A DNA stretch of 64,000 nt from NCBI GenBank assembly GCA_028583415.1, contig CM053267.1:18173814-18237813 (forward strand). Direction: 5' to 3'. The DNA comes from Protea cynaroides. Lineage: Eukaryota > Streptophyta > Magnoliopsida > Proteales > Proteaceae. The notes below the pieces were generated by a model, which did not search any database, had not been told where the DNA came from, and was given only the letters and a program-made list of their open reading frames with translations. Every line of letters starts with the position of its first letter. Position 1 is the stretch's first letter. The position numbers were made by a program, and so were the translations under genes. This document shows positions 33,993-47,164 of this stretch, in pieces.

Positions 33993-36287
33993 TGTCACAC
34001 CCCAATTTTGGACTAACCAGAATGGTGTGATGAACCGCTAATAAACCAATGGTTCAACCAGGATCTCAAATAGGCTATCCCCGCATTATCTAAACTTACA
34101 CACATCCGTAATCATAATCAGAGTAAATACACAATAGCGGAAGTCTTATAATAAGAAGAACTGAGAATCTATGTGATATTAAAATTTAAATAACAATTTA
34201 TTCTGTTTCAACTGAGACATAAATATTTAAATACCAAATACATGTCTTAATAAATCCAAATAAAGAAACCTATAAAATATCTAATCAAATACACACGAGT
34301 TGGACTCGCAAGAGGAGTCGTGTGTATCCACTTCAGCTCCACCTTCCATTGCTGCCACGTTCCCGTACGCAGACGCATTCATATAATCTTCAACGGTATA
34401 ACCTGCATCATCAACTAAAAATATTCGACGTCGAGGGGTGAGCACACATCACGGCTCAATGAGTAGCCAAAAGAATGCAACAATACATATGCATGCAATC
34501 AATTTATATCTTTGGTCCGGTTTAAAGTTTGCAGTATGCAATAGAAAGGTTTAGGTAGTCAAAGGTCGCGTTTATTGACCCCGCCTCTATACACAAGTGT
34601 GTGACGTCACCCGAAGATCACGTTTATCGTCGACCCACATGCACCCAACCATGAACATTATATAACAAAGGTTAACGTTTATTGCTATATATTTCTATAC
34701 CAACACGTAAGCCCCTGTTGGCGAGGGCTGCAGACTGGGCACGCAACTAACCAATCCTAATGCCAAAAGTGTATCCAAGGCCTCACCCCAGCATCCCTCA
34801 GAATGACCATAGAGATAGAGCTAAGGCCCCCCGGTAGAGTCAGAGACTACAAGGACCGAGACCACCTCCCCTGATACTCTACGACATAATAGATCTGCTA
34901 AGGTAATGGCGATACGACGATGCCAATGCACAAGACTTGAGTAAGAGATAGAGCTAAAGTACTGAGACCCGCCAAAGGTTAACGTTTATTGACATTCTCA
35001 TCACACCCCCCCTGATACTCGCTCGCATCAAGTACATCAACCACACACATACAAGCACATGCCTATTCCTATCATCATCATCATCATCATATTATAAACA
35101 ATAAAGTAAATATGCATGAACAAGTAATAGAAATATTGAATGGCATGCTGTATGCACATTACAAACATATTCGCATAGAATCAAGCATGGCATAGGACTC
35201 AAGAAAATAGAAAACAGTTTTGTTATTAACCAATTAGTTTGGAGTTCTGGTTCCTCACCTTAGCTTGCTAAAAGATACTTTTCCAAGCTTTAGAATCACC
35301 TTTACAATGTTATTATATTTCTAGAAGACCTAACGAAATCGATAGAATTTAATTAGAATTAATTCCAGATTTAAAAAACAACTCTGTTAACTGAGGGTCG
35401 GAGGTAGGGTCGGAGTCCTGATCGACCCTGGGTGTGACCCTCCCTTAACTCTGAACTTCCCGAACACTGAGGGTCGATGGTCAGAATCACCAAGGGTCGG
35501 ATGGTCATCGACCCTCGGTGCGACCCTCGGTGCACTTTGGTCCAATTCCCTCTTTTAGTCCATTCTTCATGCTTGGGATCCTATGTCTTGCTCCTACTTT
35601 CCATTCTACATTCATTCCATGGTCTCAAACCATGTATAACCCACCTAGATAGCATTCATGCATTCTCCTATGGTTTTCCATGAAAACCTAACCATGGGTT
35701 GATGGTTTGGGTTTCTTCGAGATCACACTCTCATCAATAGCTAACCTAAGGTCTGTAGAAACTCATGGAATTAGTATCCATACCTGAGAAGAATAATCCT
35801 TCTCTGCAACTCTTCTCTTTTGGCATAATTCTCTTCCTTGTTTCTCTTCTTCTTCTTTTCCTTCTCTTCTCTTTCTCTCAATTCAATTAGGGTTGTGAAA
35901 AGAGTGAAAGTGGCTTAGGGACGTCCTTTAAATAGAGTAGGAACATCTTAAAATAAGTCCCTTTGAGATTAGGATGGAATCCCAATCGAAAATTAGGAAA
36001 TTTCCTAATTCTATTTCCTACGGTAACCGAGGGTCGATGATCCCATCGACCCTAGGGTTCTAAGCTGTCCGACCCTCCCTTCAAAACTGAGGGTCTGACT
36101 TTCTGTTTTGGGAGGTCCGACCCTGCTTAGCTGGGTATGCGACCCTTCCCCTATTTTAAGTGTTTTTGGGTCGATTTGATACCTGGGATCTCGATCTCCT
36201 TCACGCCCTTGGCCCATTTGACTCGACCATGACGGATAAACCTGGTTCAAGGTGGTAAGACCGGGTTAGATTGACACGGGTCTTATA
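33993..36287 (-). repeat. 5' LTR of element D (right)
   Basis: tgtcacaccc to gggtcttata (terminal C changed to T). The 40-codon frame is at 34281-34403 and the TATA-like TTTAAATA is near 35928. Length 2295 bp against 2311 for its partner. Confidence 0.92.
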
Positions 36288-36292
36288 TGTCA

Positions 36293-38282
36293 GGACTAGG
36301 ATTAGGATGTGTGCTTATGCAAGGAGAACAAGTAATTGCTTATGCCTCAAGACAGTTAAAGACACATGAGAAAAATTATCCCACTCATTATTTGGAGTTA
36401 GCAGCAGTAGTACATGCTGTCAAGATATGGAGACACTACCTATACGGAGAGAAGTTTCAGATTAAATCGGACCATAAAAGTCTTACTTATTTATTTAATC
36501 AAAAGGAGTTGAATATGAGACAAAGAAGATGGCTGAAACTATTGAAAGACTATGATTGTGATATCCAGTATCATCCGGGGAAAGCTAATGTAGTAGCGGA
36601 TGCGTTGAGCAGAAAGGCAATGATAAAATCTCAAGGAGAGGTTAGCACAACTGCAGCAATATGTACTACTGGAATGGTATTCAATCACGATAATGAGCAG
36701 TATGTGATAGATACAATGGATGGATCAGCCAACCAAGGGTTCATTCATCGGTTTTCCAATATGTTCGCTGCATTGAAGATTATATCGAATATAATTGATG
36801 AAGTGAAGACAACTATCAAAGCAGACCCTTACCTGAGAACGGTACAAGAAGACATCGAAAAAGGTAGGACTAACCCTGAGTTCACCTTGGACGAAGAGAA
36901 GGTATTGAAGTACAAAGGAAGAATATGTGTACCCGAAACAGAAAGTGTGGACATTAGACACCGACTGATGAAAGAAGCCCATACCACCATCTATTCGATA
37001 CATCCTGGAAGTACAAAAATGTATCATGATCTAAAGAAATTATATTGGTGGAGAGAAATGAAAGCAGATGTAGCTAAGTTCGTGTCTCAATGCCTAAATT
37101 GTCAGAAAGTAAAGGCTGAACGACAAAGACCCGCAGGACTGTTACAGCCATTACCGGAACCAGCATGGAAATGGGACTGCATCACTATGGACTTCGTCAC
37201 TGGATTACCACTGACTCCTCGAGTAGTTGACGCAGTTTGGGTGATTGTAGACCGTCTGACTAAAACAGCTCGCTTTATATCGATACGACCTCAGTATACA
37301 CTAGAGAGGTTAGCAAAGCTGTATGTGGATAATATTGTTCGATTACACAGTGTACCAGAGAGCATTGTGTCTGATAGAGATCCACAATTTACTTCCAAGT
37401 TTTGGAAAGGATTGCAAAAGGCTATGGGTACAACATTGATGTTTAGTACTGTATTCCATCCACAGACAGATGGACAATAAGAGCGTACCATTCAGATTTT
37501 AGAAGATATGCTACGAGCATGTGTAATTGATTTTAAAGGATCATGGGATGAAAAGTTACCACTGATCGAGTTCGCCTATAACAACAACTATCAGGCTACC
37601 ATACAGATGTCACCCTATGAAGCACTGTATAGCAGAAAGTGTCGAACTCCGTTGTTTTGGAATGAAGTTGGGGAACGTAGTATCGTTGGACCAGAATTTG
37701 TTGAGGAGACTTTTCGAGTGGTCGACATTATCAAGGAAAGAGTGAGAACAGCCCAGAATCGTCAGAAGCAATATGCAGATACTCGACACAGAGATCTTGA
37801 GTTCGTTGTGGGTGATAAAGTATTCTTGAAGGTATCGCCTATGCGAGGTCTGAAACGGTTCAGACAAAAAGGAAAACTAAGTCCAAAGATATGTCGGACC
37901 ATATGAGATTTTAGCTAAGCGTGGGAAAGTGGCTTACCAATTAGCACTACCACTATCTATGTCAAGTGTGCATGACGTATTTCATATTTCCTTATTGAAG
38001 AAGTATGTCAAGGATCCAACGCACGTTCTGACAGTAGATCTACCTGATTTGACTGATGATTTGACCTTTAAAGGAACACCAACTGAAATCACCAGTCGAA
38101 AGGTTCAACGACTATGCAATCGAGATATCTATTATGTTAAGGTCACTTGGAGAAGTAGAGACATGGAAGAAATTACATGGGAAGAAGAGAATGCTATGCG
38201 AAAGCAATACCCTCATTTATTTGACTCTGAAGGTATGAATAATTTCGGGGACGAAATTTTTATAAGTAGGGGGGAGTTGTAA
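36293..38282 (+). pseudogene. Element A pol, second part: RNase H, integrase, chromodomain
   Basis: It continues the RNase H broken at 24364 ([21 protein letters not shown]) through DALSRK and the integrase zinc finger ([13 protein letters not shown]...CLNCQ), then the core ([24 protein letters not shown]). A TAA at 37478 interrupts after QTDGQ. A one-base insertion near 37890 (ccaaagatatg) shifts the frame before the GPY/F region, and the last part reads on to the chromodomain (WRSRDMEEITWEEE). The donor-like GAAG|GTATGA is at 38232. The final codons run through the polypurine tract to a TAA just inside the LTR. Confidence 0.9.
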
Positions 38283-40572
38283 GACCCGTATCAAACTAAC
38301 CCGGTCTTACCACCTTGAACCAGGTCTACCCATCATGGTTGAGCCAAATGGACCAAGTGTGTGAAGGAGATCACGATCCCAGGTATTAAACTGACCCAAA
38401 AATACTTAAATAAGGGGAGGGTCGCATACCCAGCAAGGGAGGGTCGGACCCCCCCAATATAGAAGTCAGACCCCCAGTTTTATATGGGGGGTCGGACATT
38501 TTAAGGACCAGGGGTCGACGGGATCTCCGACCCCCCCTATCGACCCCCGGTACTCGGTAAAAGCTGAAATTAGGAAACTTTCCTAATTTCAATGGGATTC
38601 CTTCCTAATCTCAATGGGACATATTTTTGGAGTTTCTACTCTATAAATAGGACGTCCCTAAGCCTCTTTCACTCCTTTAAGAACCCTAATTGAATTGAGA
38701 GAAAGAGAAGAGAAGGAAGAGAAGAAGAAGAGAAGGAAAGAAGAGAAGAAAGCAAAAGGAGAAGAGTTGCAGAGAAGGAGTAATCTTCTCAAGTATGGAT
38801 ACTATTTCCATGAGTTTCTAAAGACCTTAGGGTAGATAATGAAGTGGGTATGATCTCGGAGAAACCCAAACCATCAACCCATGATTAGGTTTCCATGAAA
38901 AACCATGGGGGATGAAATCCATATAGGTGAATGAATCATGATTCTAGGCCATAGATCATGTGTGGAATGGATTGTAGGAGAAAGCCATAGGACCCCAAAT
39001 ACGAAGGATGGGCTGAAGGAAGAAAAATCGACAAACCCATAGGGGGTCGCATGGGGGGTCGATGGCCAATCGACCCTACCAGACCCTGAGCATCGACCCC
39101 CAGTGTTCGGGAAGCCCAGAATAGGGATGGTCGCACGCAGGGTCGATCATAACTCAGACCCTAGCTCCGACCCCCAGTTAACAGCATGGTTTTTAAATTC
39201 AGAATTAATTTTAATTAAATTTTATCGACTTGGTTAGGTTTTCTAGTGATATAATATCAATATAAAGATGATTCTTAAAGCTTGAAAGAGGACTTACGAT
39301 CAAGTTAAGGTGAGGAAACAAGACCTACAAACTAATTGGTTAATAATAAGCTGTTTTTATTTTCTTGAGTCCAATGTTATGCCTGATTCTATGCGAATGT
39401 GTTTGTAATGTGCATAACATGTCATCCAATATTTCTATTTTTTGTTCATGCATATTTACTTATTGTTTATAACATCATGATGATGATGATGATGGTAGGA
39501 ATAGGCATGTGAATGTATGTATGCGGTTGGTGTACTTGATGCGAGCGAGTATCAGGGGAGGTGTGATGGGTACGTCAATAAATGTTAACCTTTGCCGGGT
39601 CTCAGCACTTTAGCTCTATCTCTAACTCAAGTCTTGTGCATTAGCATCGTCGTATCGCCATTACTTTAGCAGAACTATTACGTCGTAGAGTATCAGGGGG
39701 GGGGTGGTCTCGGTCCTTGTAGTTTCTGACTCTACCAGGGGGCCTTAGCTCTATCTCTATGGACGTTTTGAGTGATGCTGGGGTGAGGCCTTGGATACAC
39801 TGTTTGGCATTAGGATTGGTTAGTTGCGAGCCCAGTTTGCAAGCCCTCGCCAACAGGGGCTTACGTGTTGGTATGGCACTGTACAGCAATAAACGTTAAC
39901 CTTTGTTGTACAATGTTCATGAATTGGGTGCTTGTGAGTCGACGATATGCGTTACCTTCGGACGGCGTCACACACTTGTGTATAGAAGCGGGGTCAATAA
40001 ACGTTAACCTTTGACCACCTAAACCTTTCTATTGCTCATTGCAAACTTTAAACCAGACCAAAGATATGAATTGACTGCATCCATATGTATTGTTGCATTG
40101 TTTTGTTTGCTCACTGAGCCATGATGTGTGCTCACCCCTTGACGTCGAATATTTTTAGTTGATGATGCAGGTACTACCATCGAAGATTATATAAATGCTC
40201 CAGTGTACAGGCACATGGCGGCGATGGAAGTTGAAGATGAAGTGGATACGCATGACTACTCTTGCGAGTGCAACTCATGCGTATTCGATTAGATTTTATT
40301 TTCATTATTTGGATTTAGTAAAGACATGTATTTGATATTTATTTATGTCTTAGTTGATACAGAATAATTTACTATTTAAACATTAATATCACAGTAGATT
40401 CTCAGTTCATTTTACTATAAGACTTCCGCTATTGTGTATTTATTTTGATTATGAATGCGGATGTATGAGGTTTAGATAAAATGGATATCGTCTGTCCGAG
40501 ATCCTGGTTGAACCGTTGGTTTGCTAGCGGTTCATCACACCATTCTAAAGAGTACGAAATTGGGGTGTGACA
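38278..40572 (+). repeat. 3' LTR of element A (2295 bp)
   Basis: TGTAAGACCC to GGGGTGTGACA, TATAAATAG at 38643, and the same layout as the 5' LTR with scattered differences. It is followed by the target duplication ccctc. Confidence 0.92.
40171..40292 (+). CDS. Putative Pol tail exon in the A 3' LTR
   Basis: The 40-codon frame begins G-TTIEDYIN and ends HDYSCECNSCVFD with TAG at 40290. It follows gatgatgcag. The phase-1 donor is at 38232|38233, giving a predicted intron of 38233-40170. Confidence 0.45.
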
Positions 40573-40577
40573 CCCTC

Positions 40578-41001
40578 GCACGTGTAATTTTTTTTAGTTT
40601 CTGATGTTGCAGGTATTACGATTGAAGATTTTGTCGACACGCCAACATATGAACGGGTGGAGGCTATGAATGAGCAAGCTGTGGAGAACGAACATGGTTC
40701 GTTAAGAGAGCGTTTCAACTGTGGATACGTTTAGTGTTTAAACTTCGTATTTGGATATTGTAATATGTATTAAGTTATGTTTTGGTTATTTGAAAATAAA
40801 TAGAATATTAATTATTTATCATGACTAGACCTCAGTTCATTATCTGTAAGACTTCCGCTATTTACTTTATTATCTCTGATTAATGTGGAATGTGTTTTGA
40901 TTTATCATATGTGGGATAGCCTATTCGAGATCCTAGTTGAACCGTTGGTTTGTTGACGGTTCATCACACCCTTCTGAATGGTACGGAATTGGGGTGTGAC
41001 A
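40578..41001 (+). repeat. LTR3, 3' part
   Basis: Continuation of LTR3 after element A, from gcacgtgtaat to the terminus ggggtgtgaca. The 40-codon frame (40612-40734) is open but diverged: ITIEDFVDTPTY at the start, while the cysteine motif is mostly lost (RERFNCGYV). It ends inside the copia integrase of H. Confidence 0.85.
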
Positions 41002-43079
41002 AGAATACACCTGGATTAATTTTGTAGAGTTTTGTTCTGAGAATGGCATCAAGAGACAGACTTCAGCTCCTAGAACACCACAGTAGAATGGTGTTGCAGA
41101 AAGAAAGAATAGAACTGTTCAAGAGATGGCTAGGACTATGTTGACAGAAAATGACATGGGGAACAAATTCTGGAGAGAAGCAGTGCATACAGCAGTATAT
41201 GTTCAGAACAGGTGTATGTTGAGACAACATGAAGACAAGACTCTCTATGAATTATGGTTTGGTAAAAAGGCCACAGCAAAGCACTTCAAGGTGTTTGGTA
41301 GTAAATGTTATATCAAAAACACCAATCATGATTTAGGAAAGTTTGATGATAGAGCAGATGAAAGAATTTTTCTTGGCTAGTCCACCTCGAGCAAAGCATA
41401 TAAATGTTACAATAAGAAGCTTGGTAAAATTGTTGAGAGTACAGATGTGAGAGTTGATGAGCACAAAAATTCAACTACTGAGTCAAATAGTGATCCTCCT
41501 ATTTTTGAAGAACAGTGACAAAAATGACAGTGAAACAGAAAAAGAACAAAATGTGATTAATGGGCCAGAACAGAGAATAGTGGTTGATACAGAAGAAAGA
41601 GAAGAGCAGTCAGATTCTGAGGCAGATAGGCAGAACAAAAGTGGCTCAAGCAGAGTAAAAAAGAATCATCCTGAACAATTGATTCTTGGTGTTCCCTCAG
41701 CTGGTATGCAAACAAGGAAGGTGAGACAACCAAAACAAATGTTTTCTTTATTATCTCACATTGAACCAAAATCAGTTGCAGAGGCATGTGAAGATGCTAA
41801 TTGGCTCAAGACAATGAATGAAGAGTTGGATCAAATAGAGAAAAACAAAACTTGGGAATTGGTGCCAAGGCCTACAGATAAGAATGTTATTGGCACTAAA
41901 TGGGTCTACAGGAACAAACTCAATGAGGATGGCAATATTGTAAGGACCAAGGCCAGATTGGTTTGTAAAGGATATGCTCAGGTTGAGGGCATTGATTTTG
42001 AAGAAACATTTGCTCCTGTGGCTAGGTTGGAAGCCATCAGGATGTTTCTTGCTTTTGCAATGCACAAGAACTTCAAAGTTTATCAGATAGATGTAAAGTC
42101 AGCTTTCTTAAATGGTGACTTGGAAGAGGAGGTATACATTAAGCAACCAGATGGATTCCAACTGAGTGAGGACCCTACACTTGTTTGTAAAATGAAGAAA
42201 GCATTGTATGGGTTGAAGTAAGCACCAAGAGCATGGTATTCTAGACTGGATAATTATCTCTGCAAGTTGGGTTTCAAGAAGGGTTTGGTTGATAGCAATT
42301 TATATGTTAAATCTATTGATGGTAGTCAGACAGTTGTGGTTGTATATGTAGATGATATCATCTTTGCAGGCCAAAAGGATGAATTATGTCAGGACTTCGC
42401 TCAGAGAATGCAAGATGAATTTGAGATGTCCATGATTGGGGAACTATCTTATTTTTTAGGTTTGCAGATCAGTCAGTTAAAGAATGGATTCTTTTTATCT
42501 CAGACTAAATATGTGAAAGAAATATTAAAGAAGTTCACAATAGAAGACTGTACACCAATGAGCACTCTAATGATGACAAGCTGCAAGCTAAACAGAGATG
42601 ATGACTCTTCATCAGTTGACCACACTATGTATAGGTCAATGATTCGAAGTCTGCTTTACTTGACTGCTTCATGGCCAGACATTCTACAGTCTGTTTGTAT
42701 GCTAACTAGATATCAAGCTGGCCCAAAAGAGACACACGTTGTAGCTGTGAAAAGAATTTTCAGATATCTGAAGGGAGCTATGGACTATGGTCTTTGGTAT
42801 ACAAAAAGTAAGGATCTGGAATTATCTTCTTATTCAGATGCAGATTGGGCAGGATGTGTTGATGATAGGAAGAGCACTAGTGGAGGTACTTTTTATCTTG
42901 ACAGAAATTTGGTGGCTTGGCACAGTAAGAAGAAGGAGTCAGTGTCATTATCTACGGCAGAGGCAGAATACATTGCAGCTACCTCATGTTGCACACAGGT
43001 ATTATGGATAAAGTAGATGTTGAAGGATCTAGGCATTGAGTCAGAAAAACCTATTTCTATGTTTTGTGATAACACTAGT
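41002..43079 (+). pseudogene. Element H copia pol: integrase end, RT, RNase H
   Basis: Ty1/copia polyprotein of SIRE/Maximus type. Integrase core end (FCSENGIKRQTSAPRTPQ, then a TAG, NGVAERKNRT), FLG followed by TAG instead of FLGYS near 41378, an acidic spacer, RT ([32 protein letters not shown], catalytic VVYVDDIIFAG), and RNase H (SSYSDADWAGC, STAEAEYIAATSC). More stops lie at 42219 (ALYGLK then TAA) and 43012 (TAG). The first part is missing because LTR3 sits at its left. The right end is cut by element B after FCDNTS and resumes at 51154. Confidence 0.92.
43075..43079. other. Target duplication of element B, left (ctagt)
   Basis: ctagt here and again at 51154-51158. Joining the flanks restores the copia frame from NTS to DINISKNPVMHSRTKH. 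Confidence 0.92.
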
Positions 43080-43354
43080 TGTCACACCTCAATTCTGAAC
43101 CAACCAGAATGGTGTGAGTGAACCGTCACTGAACCAACGGTTCACACCAGGATCTCAATAAGACTGTGTCCACTCATACCAACCATCACATGTAACCACA
43201 ATCAGAATATAATAAATACAACAGAAGTCTTTAAATAAATGAACTGAGTATTCTGTTGATAAATTTAAATAAGTATTCAATTATCCAATTTCCAAACGTA
43301 ATTAAATATCTTTACATCACTTTAAAAAAAATAACTGAAACAAATAAAATAAAA

Positions 43355-43476
43355 TCAAAGGTACACGCAGAAAGGGCACTCGCATGAAGCGTCATGCTCG
43401 TCCTCTCCTGCCTGTACGTCCAGAGTAGCAACACCTCCATACGCCGGAGCGTTCATATAATCGTCCACCGTGTAAC
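43355..43476 (-). CDS. Putative Pol tail exon in the B 3' LTR
   Basis: Starts G-YTVDDYMNAPAYGG and ends HDASCECPFCVYL with TGA at 43355-43357. It is exactly 40 codons like the other subfamilies, although the LTR as a whole aligns poorly to them. The acceptor-like gatgttgatgcag precedes it. The phase-1 donor CAAG|GTACGT is at 45495|45494, following DDQ at the end of pol. This cross-subfamily match is the best evidence for the exon. Confidence 0.55.
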
Positions 43477-43840
43477 CTGCATCAACATCTAAAAACAGTG
43501 TATATACAAAAGGTGAGCTCACAACTTAGCCCAGTAAGACAATCAGACAGTGTAACAATATTATATGCATGAGTAACAATCATTTTATGCTGTGGTCTGG
43601 TTTAAGTTTACAATGTGCTATAGAAAGGGTTGGCGGCCACCGCACCTCTATGCACGAGTGTGTAGCATCGCACAGTAAATCACACCACTGTCGGCCCACA
43701 TACACAATCATGGAATAGAGATAGAGCTAAGGCACCCACTACCTCCCCTGATGCTCTACCCATACCAATACATAAGCCCCTACTGGCTAGGGCTTGCAAA
43801 CTGGGCTCGCAACTAACCAATCTTATATGTCATCACTGTA

Positions 43841-44110
43841 GGCTCTATCCCAGTACATCTCCCTACGGCATAGGGATAGAGCTAGAGCGTGGTGGCCAGG
43901 CCGGAGATCACAGTGCCACGACCTCCCCCTGATGCCCTATCCGCACCAAGCATACTAAGACAGAACAATACACAAGTAGACTCTATCCCAACATAACTCC
44001 CTACGGCATAGAGATAGAGCTAGAGCGTGGTGGCCAGGCCGGAGACCACAGTGCCACGACCTCCCCCTGATGCCCTACCCGCACCAAGCTTGCTAAGATA
44101 GAATACTACA
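43841..44110. repeat. 138-bp tandem duplication in the B LTR
   Basis: ctctatcccagtacatctcc at 43843 and ctctatcccaacataactcc at 43981 start two copies that share ctacggcata, ggtggccaggccgga and acctccccctgatgccct. Confidence 0.85.
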
Positions 44111-45384
44111 AAAGGTGCTAGTGTGAGGAATGATCCCAGACCCCAGGCCCTTCCCATTCCACACATTAACGAAAATAATCACATGCCTAACAATCACATC
44201 CTAGCATATGGAATATGCATGAATAAATATAATAACTGGAAATAACAGATGACATGTGAGAATGCACAAACAGCATACCAAAGATTCAGGGTTATTAACA
44301 ACGGTTTACTGTCCATTAATTATTAGGGTTTAGGTCCAATTCCCTTACCTGACGCTCGTTTGATAGCTTGCTCCACGTCGCAAGATCCAAACGTGGTATC
44401 ACAAAGTCCTACATGATATTAAGGTTCAATTAGAATAGTTTCTTAGGATTTACGTTGGTCAGAAACCAACGAGGTTAGAAAAATACACTCACAGAGCTGA
44501 CCGGTCGCATGTACCGGTCGCGGAACTATGGGAAAACCTACAACCGGTATGGTCAGCCGGTCCCCACAGGCCACCCCCTGAGATGTACTGGTCGCGATAC
44601 CGATCGCATGGGGTGCAACCGGTATGGTCGACCGGTATGTCTCCAGAAGACCATACACTTTGTTTTTTGACTGCTGTCGATCACTCTCTATTGATTCTAG
44701 GGTTTCTCCTACACATTCTACGTCGGAGCTTTGAGTTAGGGTTGTTTCCAACTCCATTCAGGTCTAGTTTTGATGATATTCATCCTATAACTCGAATCTA
44801 GGGTTTAACGACTAAATTAGGGTTTGACGGCAAAGTAGGGTTTAGGTCAATACCTGCTTTGCATGGTATTAATCCAAGCAACCCAACCATCCTAGAGTCA
44901 TAATGTGAGAGGGAGGGTTTAAACACTTACCGTCGACTGGCGTAAGGTGTGCGTCGTGGAATGGCAACGGTGGCTCTTCCTTCTTCTTCCTAGCTCCTTC
45001 TCCTTCTCTAATCTCCTTCTCCTCTCTAGGGTTTGTGAGGATCAATGGAAGGGATCCTAGGAGGTTTAGAAGGGTTTAAATAGGCTAGGAATTAGGTTTC
45101 GGAAGCCTCTTAGGATTAGGAAAGTCATAGGATTCAGAATTAAGAAAGTGAGACCCGCAGAGATCCAATTTTAAATCTTGGTAGTCTACTACACAGACCA
45201 TACCGGTCGACCGGTACCATAGACCGGTACCATCGACCGGTCTGAATAAAATTCATACTTAAGTTGGTCTGTTTGGTCCAATTTTGTACCTGATTGTCAT
45301 CCGCTCGTCCCGTCTGGCCCGGTGATGATCGGAAGACCTGTTACGACATGAAATCAAGGTTTAGATCGGGTTTATGGAGTGCGG

Positions 45385-45494
45385 GTCTTACAACTCCCCC
45401 ACCCTTAAAAGAAATTTTGTCCCCAAAATTTGCATGTAGGTCTCACAACTCCCCCACGCTTAAAAGAAATTTTGGCCTCGAAATTTGAACGTAC
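45385..45494. repeat. 55-bp duplication of the LTR end and polypurine tract of B
   Basis: gtcttacaactcccccaccc at 45385 and gtctcacaactcccccacgc at 45440, each followed by ttaaaagaaattttg. Element B therefore shows two polypurine tracts, the second beside a ghost LTR terminus. Confidence 0.8.
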
Positions 45495-47164
45495 CTTGAT
45501 CGTCGAAAAGGTTAGGGTACTCCTTTCTCATCGTGCTCTCTTCCTCCCAAGTAATTTCTTCGACATATTGGCTTTTCCAATGCACCTTCACATAATGGAT
45601 ATCCTTGCTTCGAAGTTATTGTACCTTTCGGCTTGAGAGCATCACAGGTACCACTTCAAATGTTAAGCCCTTTGTCAAGTCTGGTGGGTCAACTGTCAAG
45701 ATGTGTGATGGATCCCTGACATACTTCTTCAATAAAGATACATGGAACACATCATGAATGCTTGACATGGATGGTGATAGAGCCAGTTGATATGCCACAT
45801 TACCACGTCTGGTCAATATCTCGTATGGTCCCACATACCTGGGGCATAGCTTCCCCTTCTTACCAAACCGTTTCAGCCCTTGCACAGGTGATATCTTCAA
45901 GAATACCTTGTCACATATTGCAAACTCCAGATCTCGATGTCGATTATTCGCATAGTGTTTCTGTCGAACTTGAGCTATCTTCACTCTTTCCTTGATCTGA
46001 TCAATCACTCGACAAGTTTCTTCGACAAACTCCAGTCCTACAATTCTTTTTTCTCCCACCTGATTCCATAACAGAGGTGTACAACATTTCTTCCCATAGA
46101 GTGCCTCATATGGAGCAATCTGAATTGTAGCCTGGTAGCTATTATTATTAACAAACTCGATGAGCGATAGTTTCTCGTCCCAAGCTCCTTTGAAATCTAG
46201 GGCACAAGCTCGGAGCATATCTTATAAAATTTGAATAGTTCGTTCTGACTGCCCGTCCGTCTGAGGGTGAAAAGCTGTACTAAACTTCAACTTTGTTCCC
46301 ATAGCTTTCTGTAATCCTTCCCAGAACTTTGATGTAAAACGGGGATCTCTGTTAGATACTATACTCTCTGGGATGCCATTATCTACATATAGCTTGGCCA
46401 GCTTCTCCATGGTATACTGAGGTCTGACCGTAATGAATCGAGCCGTCTTGGTAAGTCGATCGACTATAACCCAAACTGCATCCACCGACCTTGGTGTCAA
46501 GGGTAGGCCAGTGACGAAATCCATTGTGATACAATCCCACTTCCATGCAGGTTCCGGTAATGGTTGTAGTAAACCTGTGGGTCTCTGCCTTTCCGCTTTA
46601 ACTTGCTGGCAATTTAGACATTGGAATACAAAACGAGCTATATCTGCTTTCATACCCACCCCCCACCAATATAATCTTCTTAAATCATGGTACATTTTGG
46701 TGCTTCCTGGATGTACCGAGTATGGAGTGTAATGAGCTTCTGTCATAACTCGATCTCTGATATTTAAGTTTTCACTCTCAGGTATACATAATCGTCCACG
46801 ATACCTGAGTACCTTGTCTGAATCCAAGGTAAAGTCAGGATTGCTGTTACCCTTATCTAGATCTTCTTGTACAGTCTTGAGGTGTGGATCCTGTAGGGTT
46901 GCTACTTTGACCTCATCTATGAGATCCGATGAGATCTTCAAGGCTGCGAACATCAATGTGAACTTATGAATTAAACCCTGTTCCACTGGATCTCTTGCAG
47001 TCTCTATTATATACTCTTCATCATTCTCTGTTGAGCTCGAGGCTGCAGCACATAATGCAGCATTTGTACTTGGTCCTGCCTCAGGTTTCAATGCCCACTT
47101 TCTGCTTAAGGCATCAGCCACGACATTTGCCTTACCTGGATGGTACTGAATGTCACAATCATAA
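45495..47164 (-). pseudogene. Element B pol: integrase and chromodomain, running into the gap
   Basis: From the gap: ADALSRK (RNase H end), zinc finger ([13 protein letters not shown]...FQCLNCQ), integrase core ([22 protein letters not shown]), SPYEALYG-equivalent APYEALYGKKCCTPL, RYVGPYEILTRRG, DVFHVSLLKKY, then a chromodomain. TAA interrupts near 46219-46222 and another stop lies at 45616. Relative to A and D, some codons are missing near YVDNGIPESIV (the VRLH part). RT, protease and gag are not present and should lie in the gap. Confidence 0.9.

Larger units (their letters stand above)
24365..36287 (-). mobile_element. Element D: near full-length chromovirus with an antisense gene (11.9 kb)
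   Basis: LTRs at 24365-26675 and 33993-36287 flank, in element order, a primer site for initiator tRNA-Met (33978-33990), a 2.5-kb region with a gene on the opposite strand, gag, a short intron-like segment, protease, RT, RNase H, integrase and chromodomain, then a polypurine tract. The LTRs are very similar, so insertion is fairly recent. The gag-pol frame nevertheless has eight stops and one frameshift. It lies in the RNase H region of element A. Confidence 0.92.
20614..40572 (+). mobile_element. Element A: Ty3/gypsy chromovirus, deleted and interrupted
   Basis: A complete insertion with LTRs at 20614-22907 and 38278-40572 and a perfect 5-bp target duplication, ccctc, at 20609-20613 and 40573-40577. 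The interior runs 22908-38277 and is interrupted by element D (24365-36287). The region from the primer site to the protease active site, including gag, has been deleted. The protein remnants (RT, RNase H, integrase, chromodomain) are Tekay/Del-like. It cannot be autonomous. Confidence 0.9.
43080..45392 (-). repeat. 3' LTR of element B (left, 2313 bp)
   Basis: It contains the 40-codon frame (43355-43477), the conserved hairpin region (43760-43830), a 138-bp internal tandem repeat, ACCGGTCG clusters at 44490-44640 and 45195-45242, a TTTAAATA-type box near 45077 and a consensus donor, GACG|GTAAGTG, at 44941|44940 after a purine-rich leader. Confidence 0.9.
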
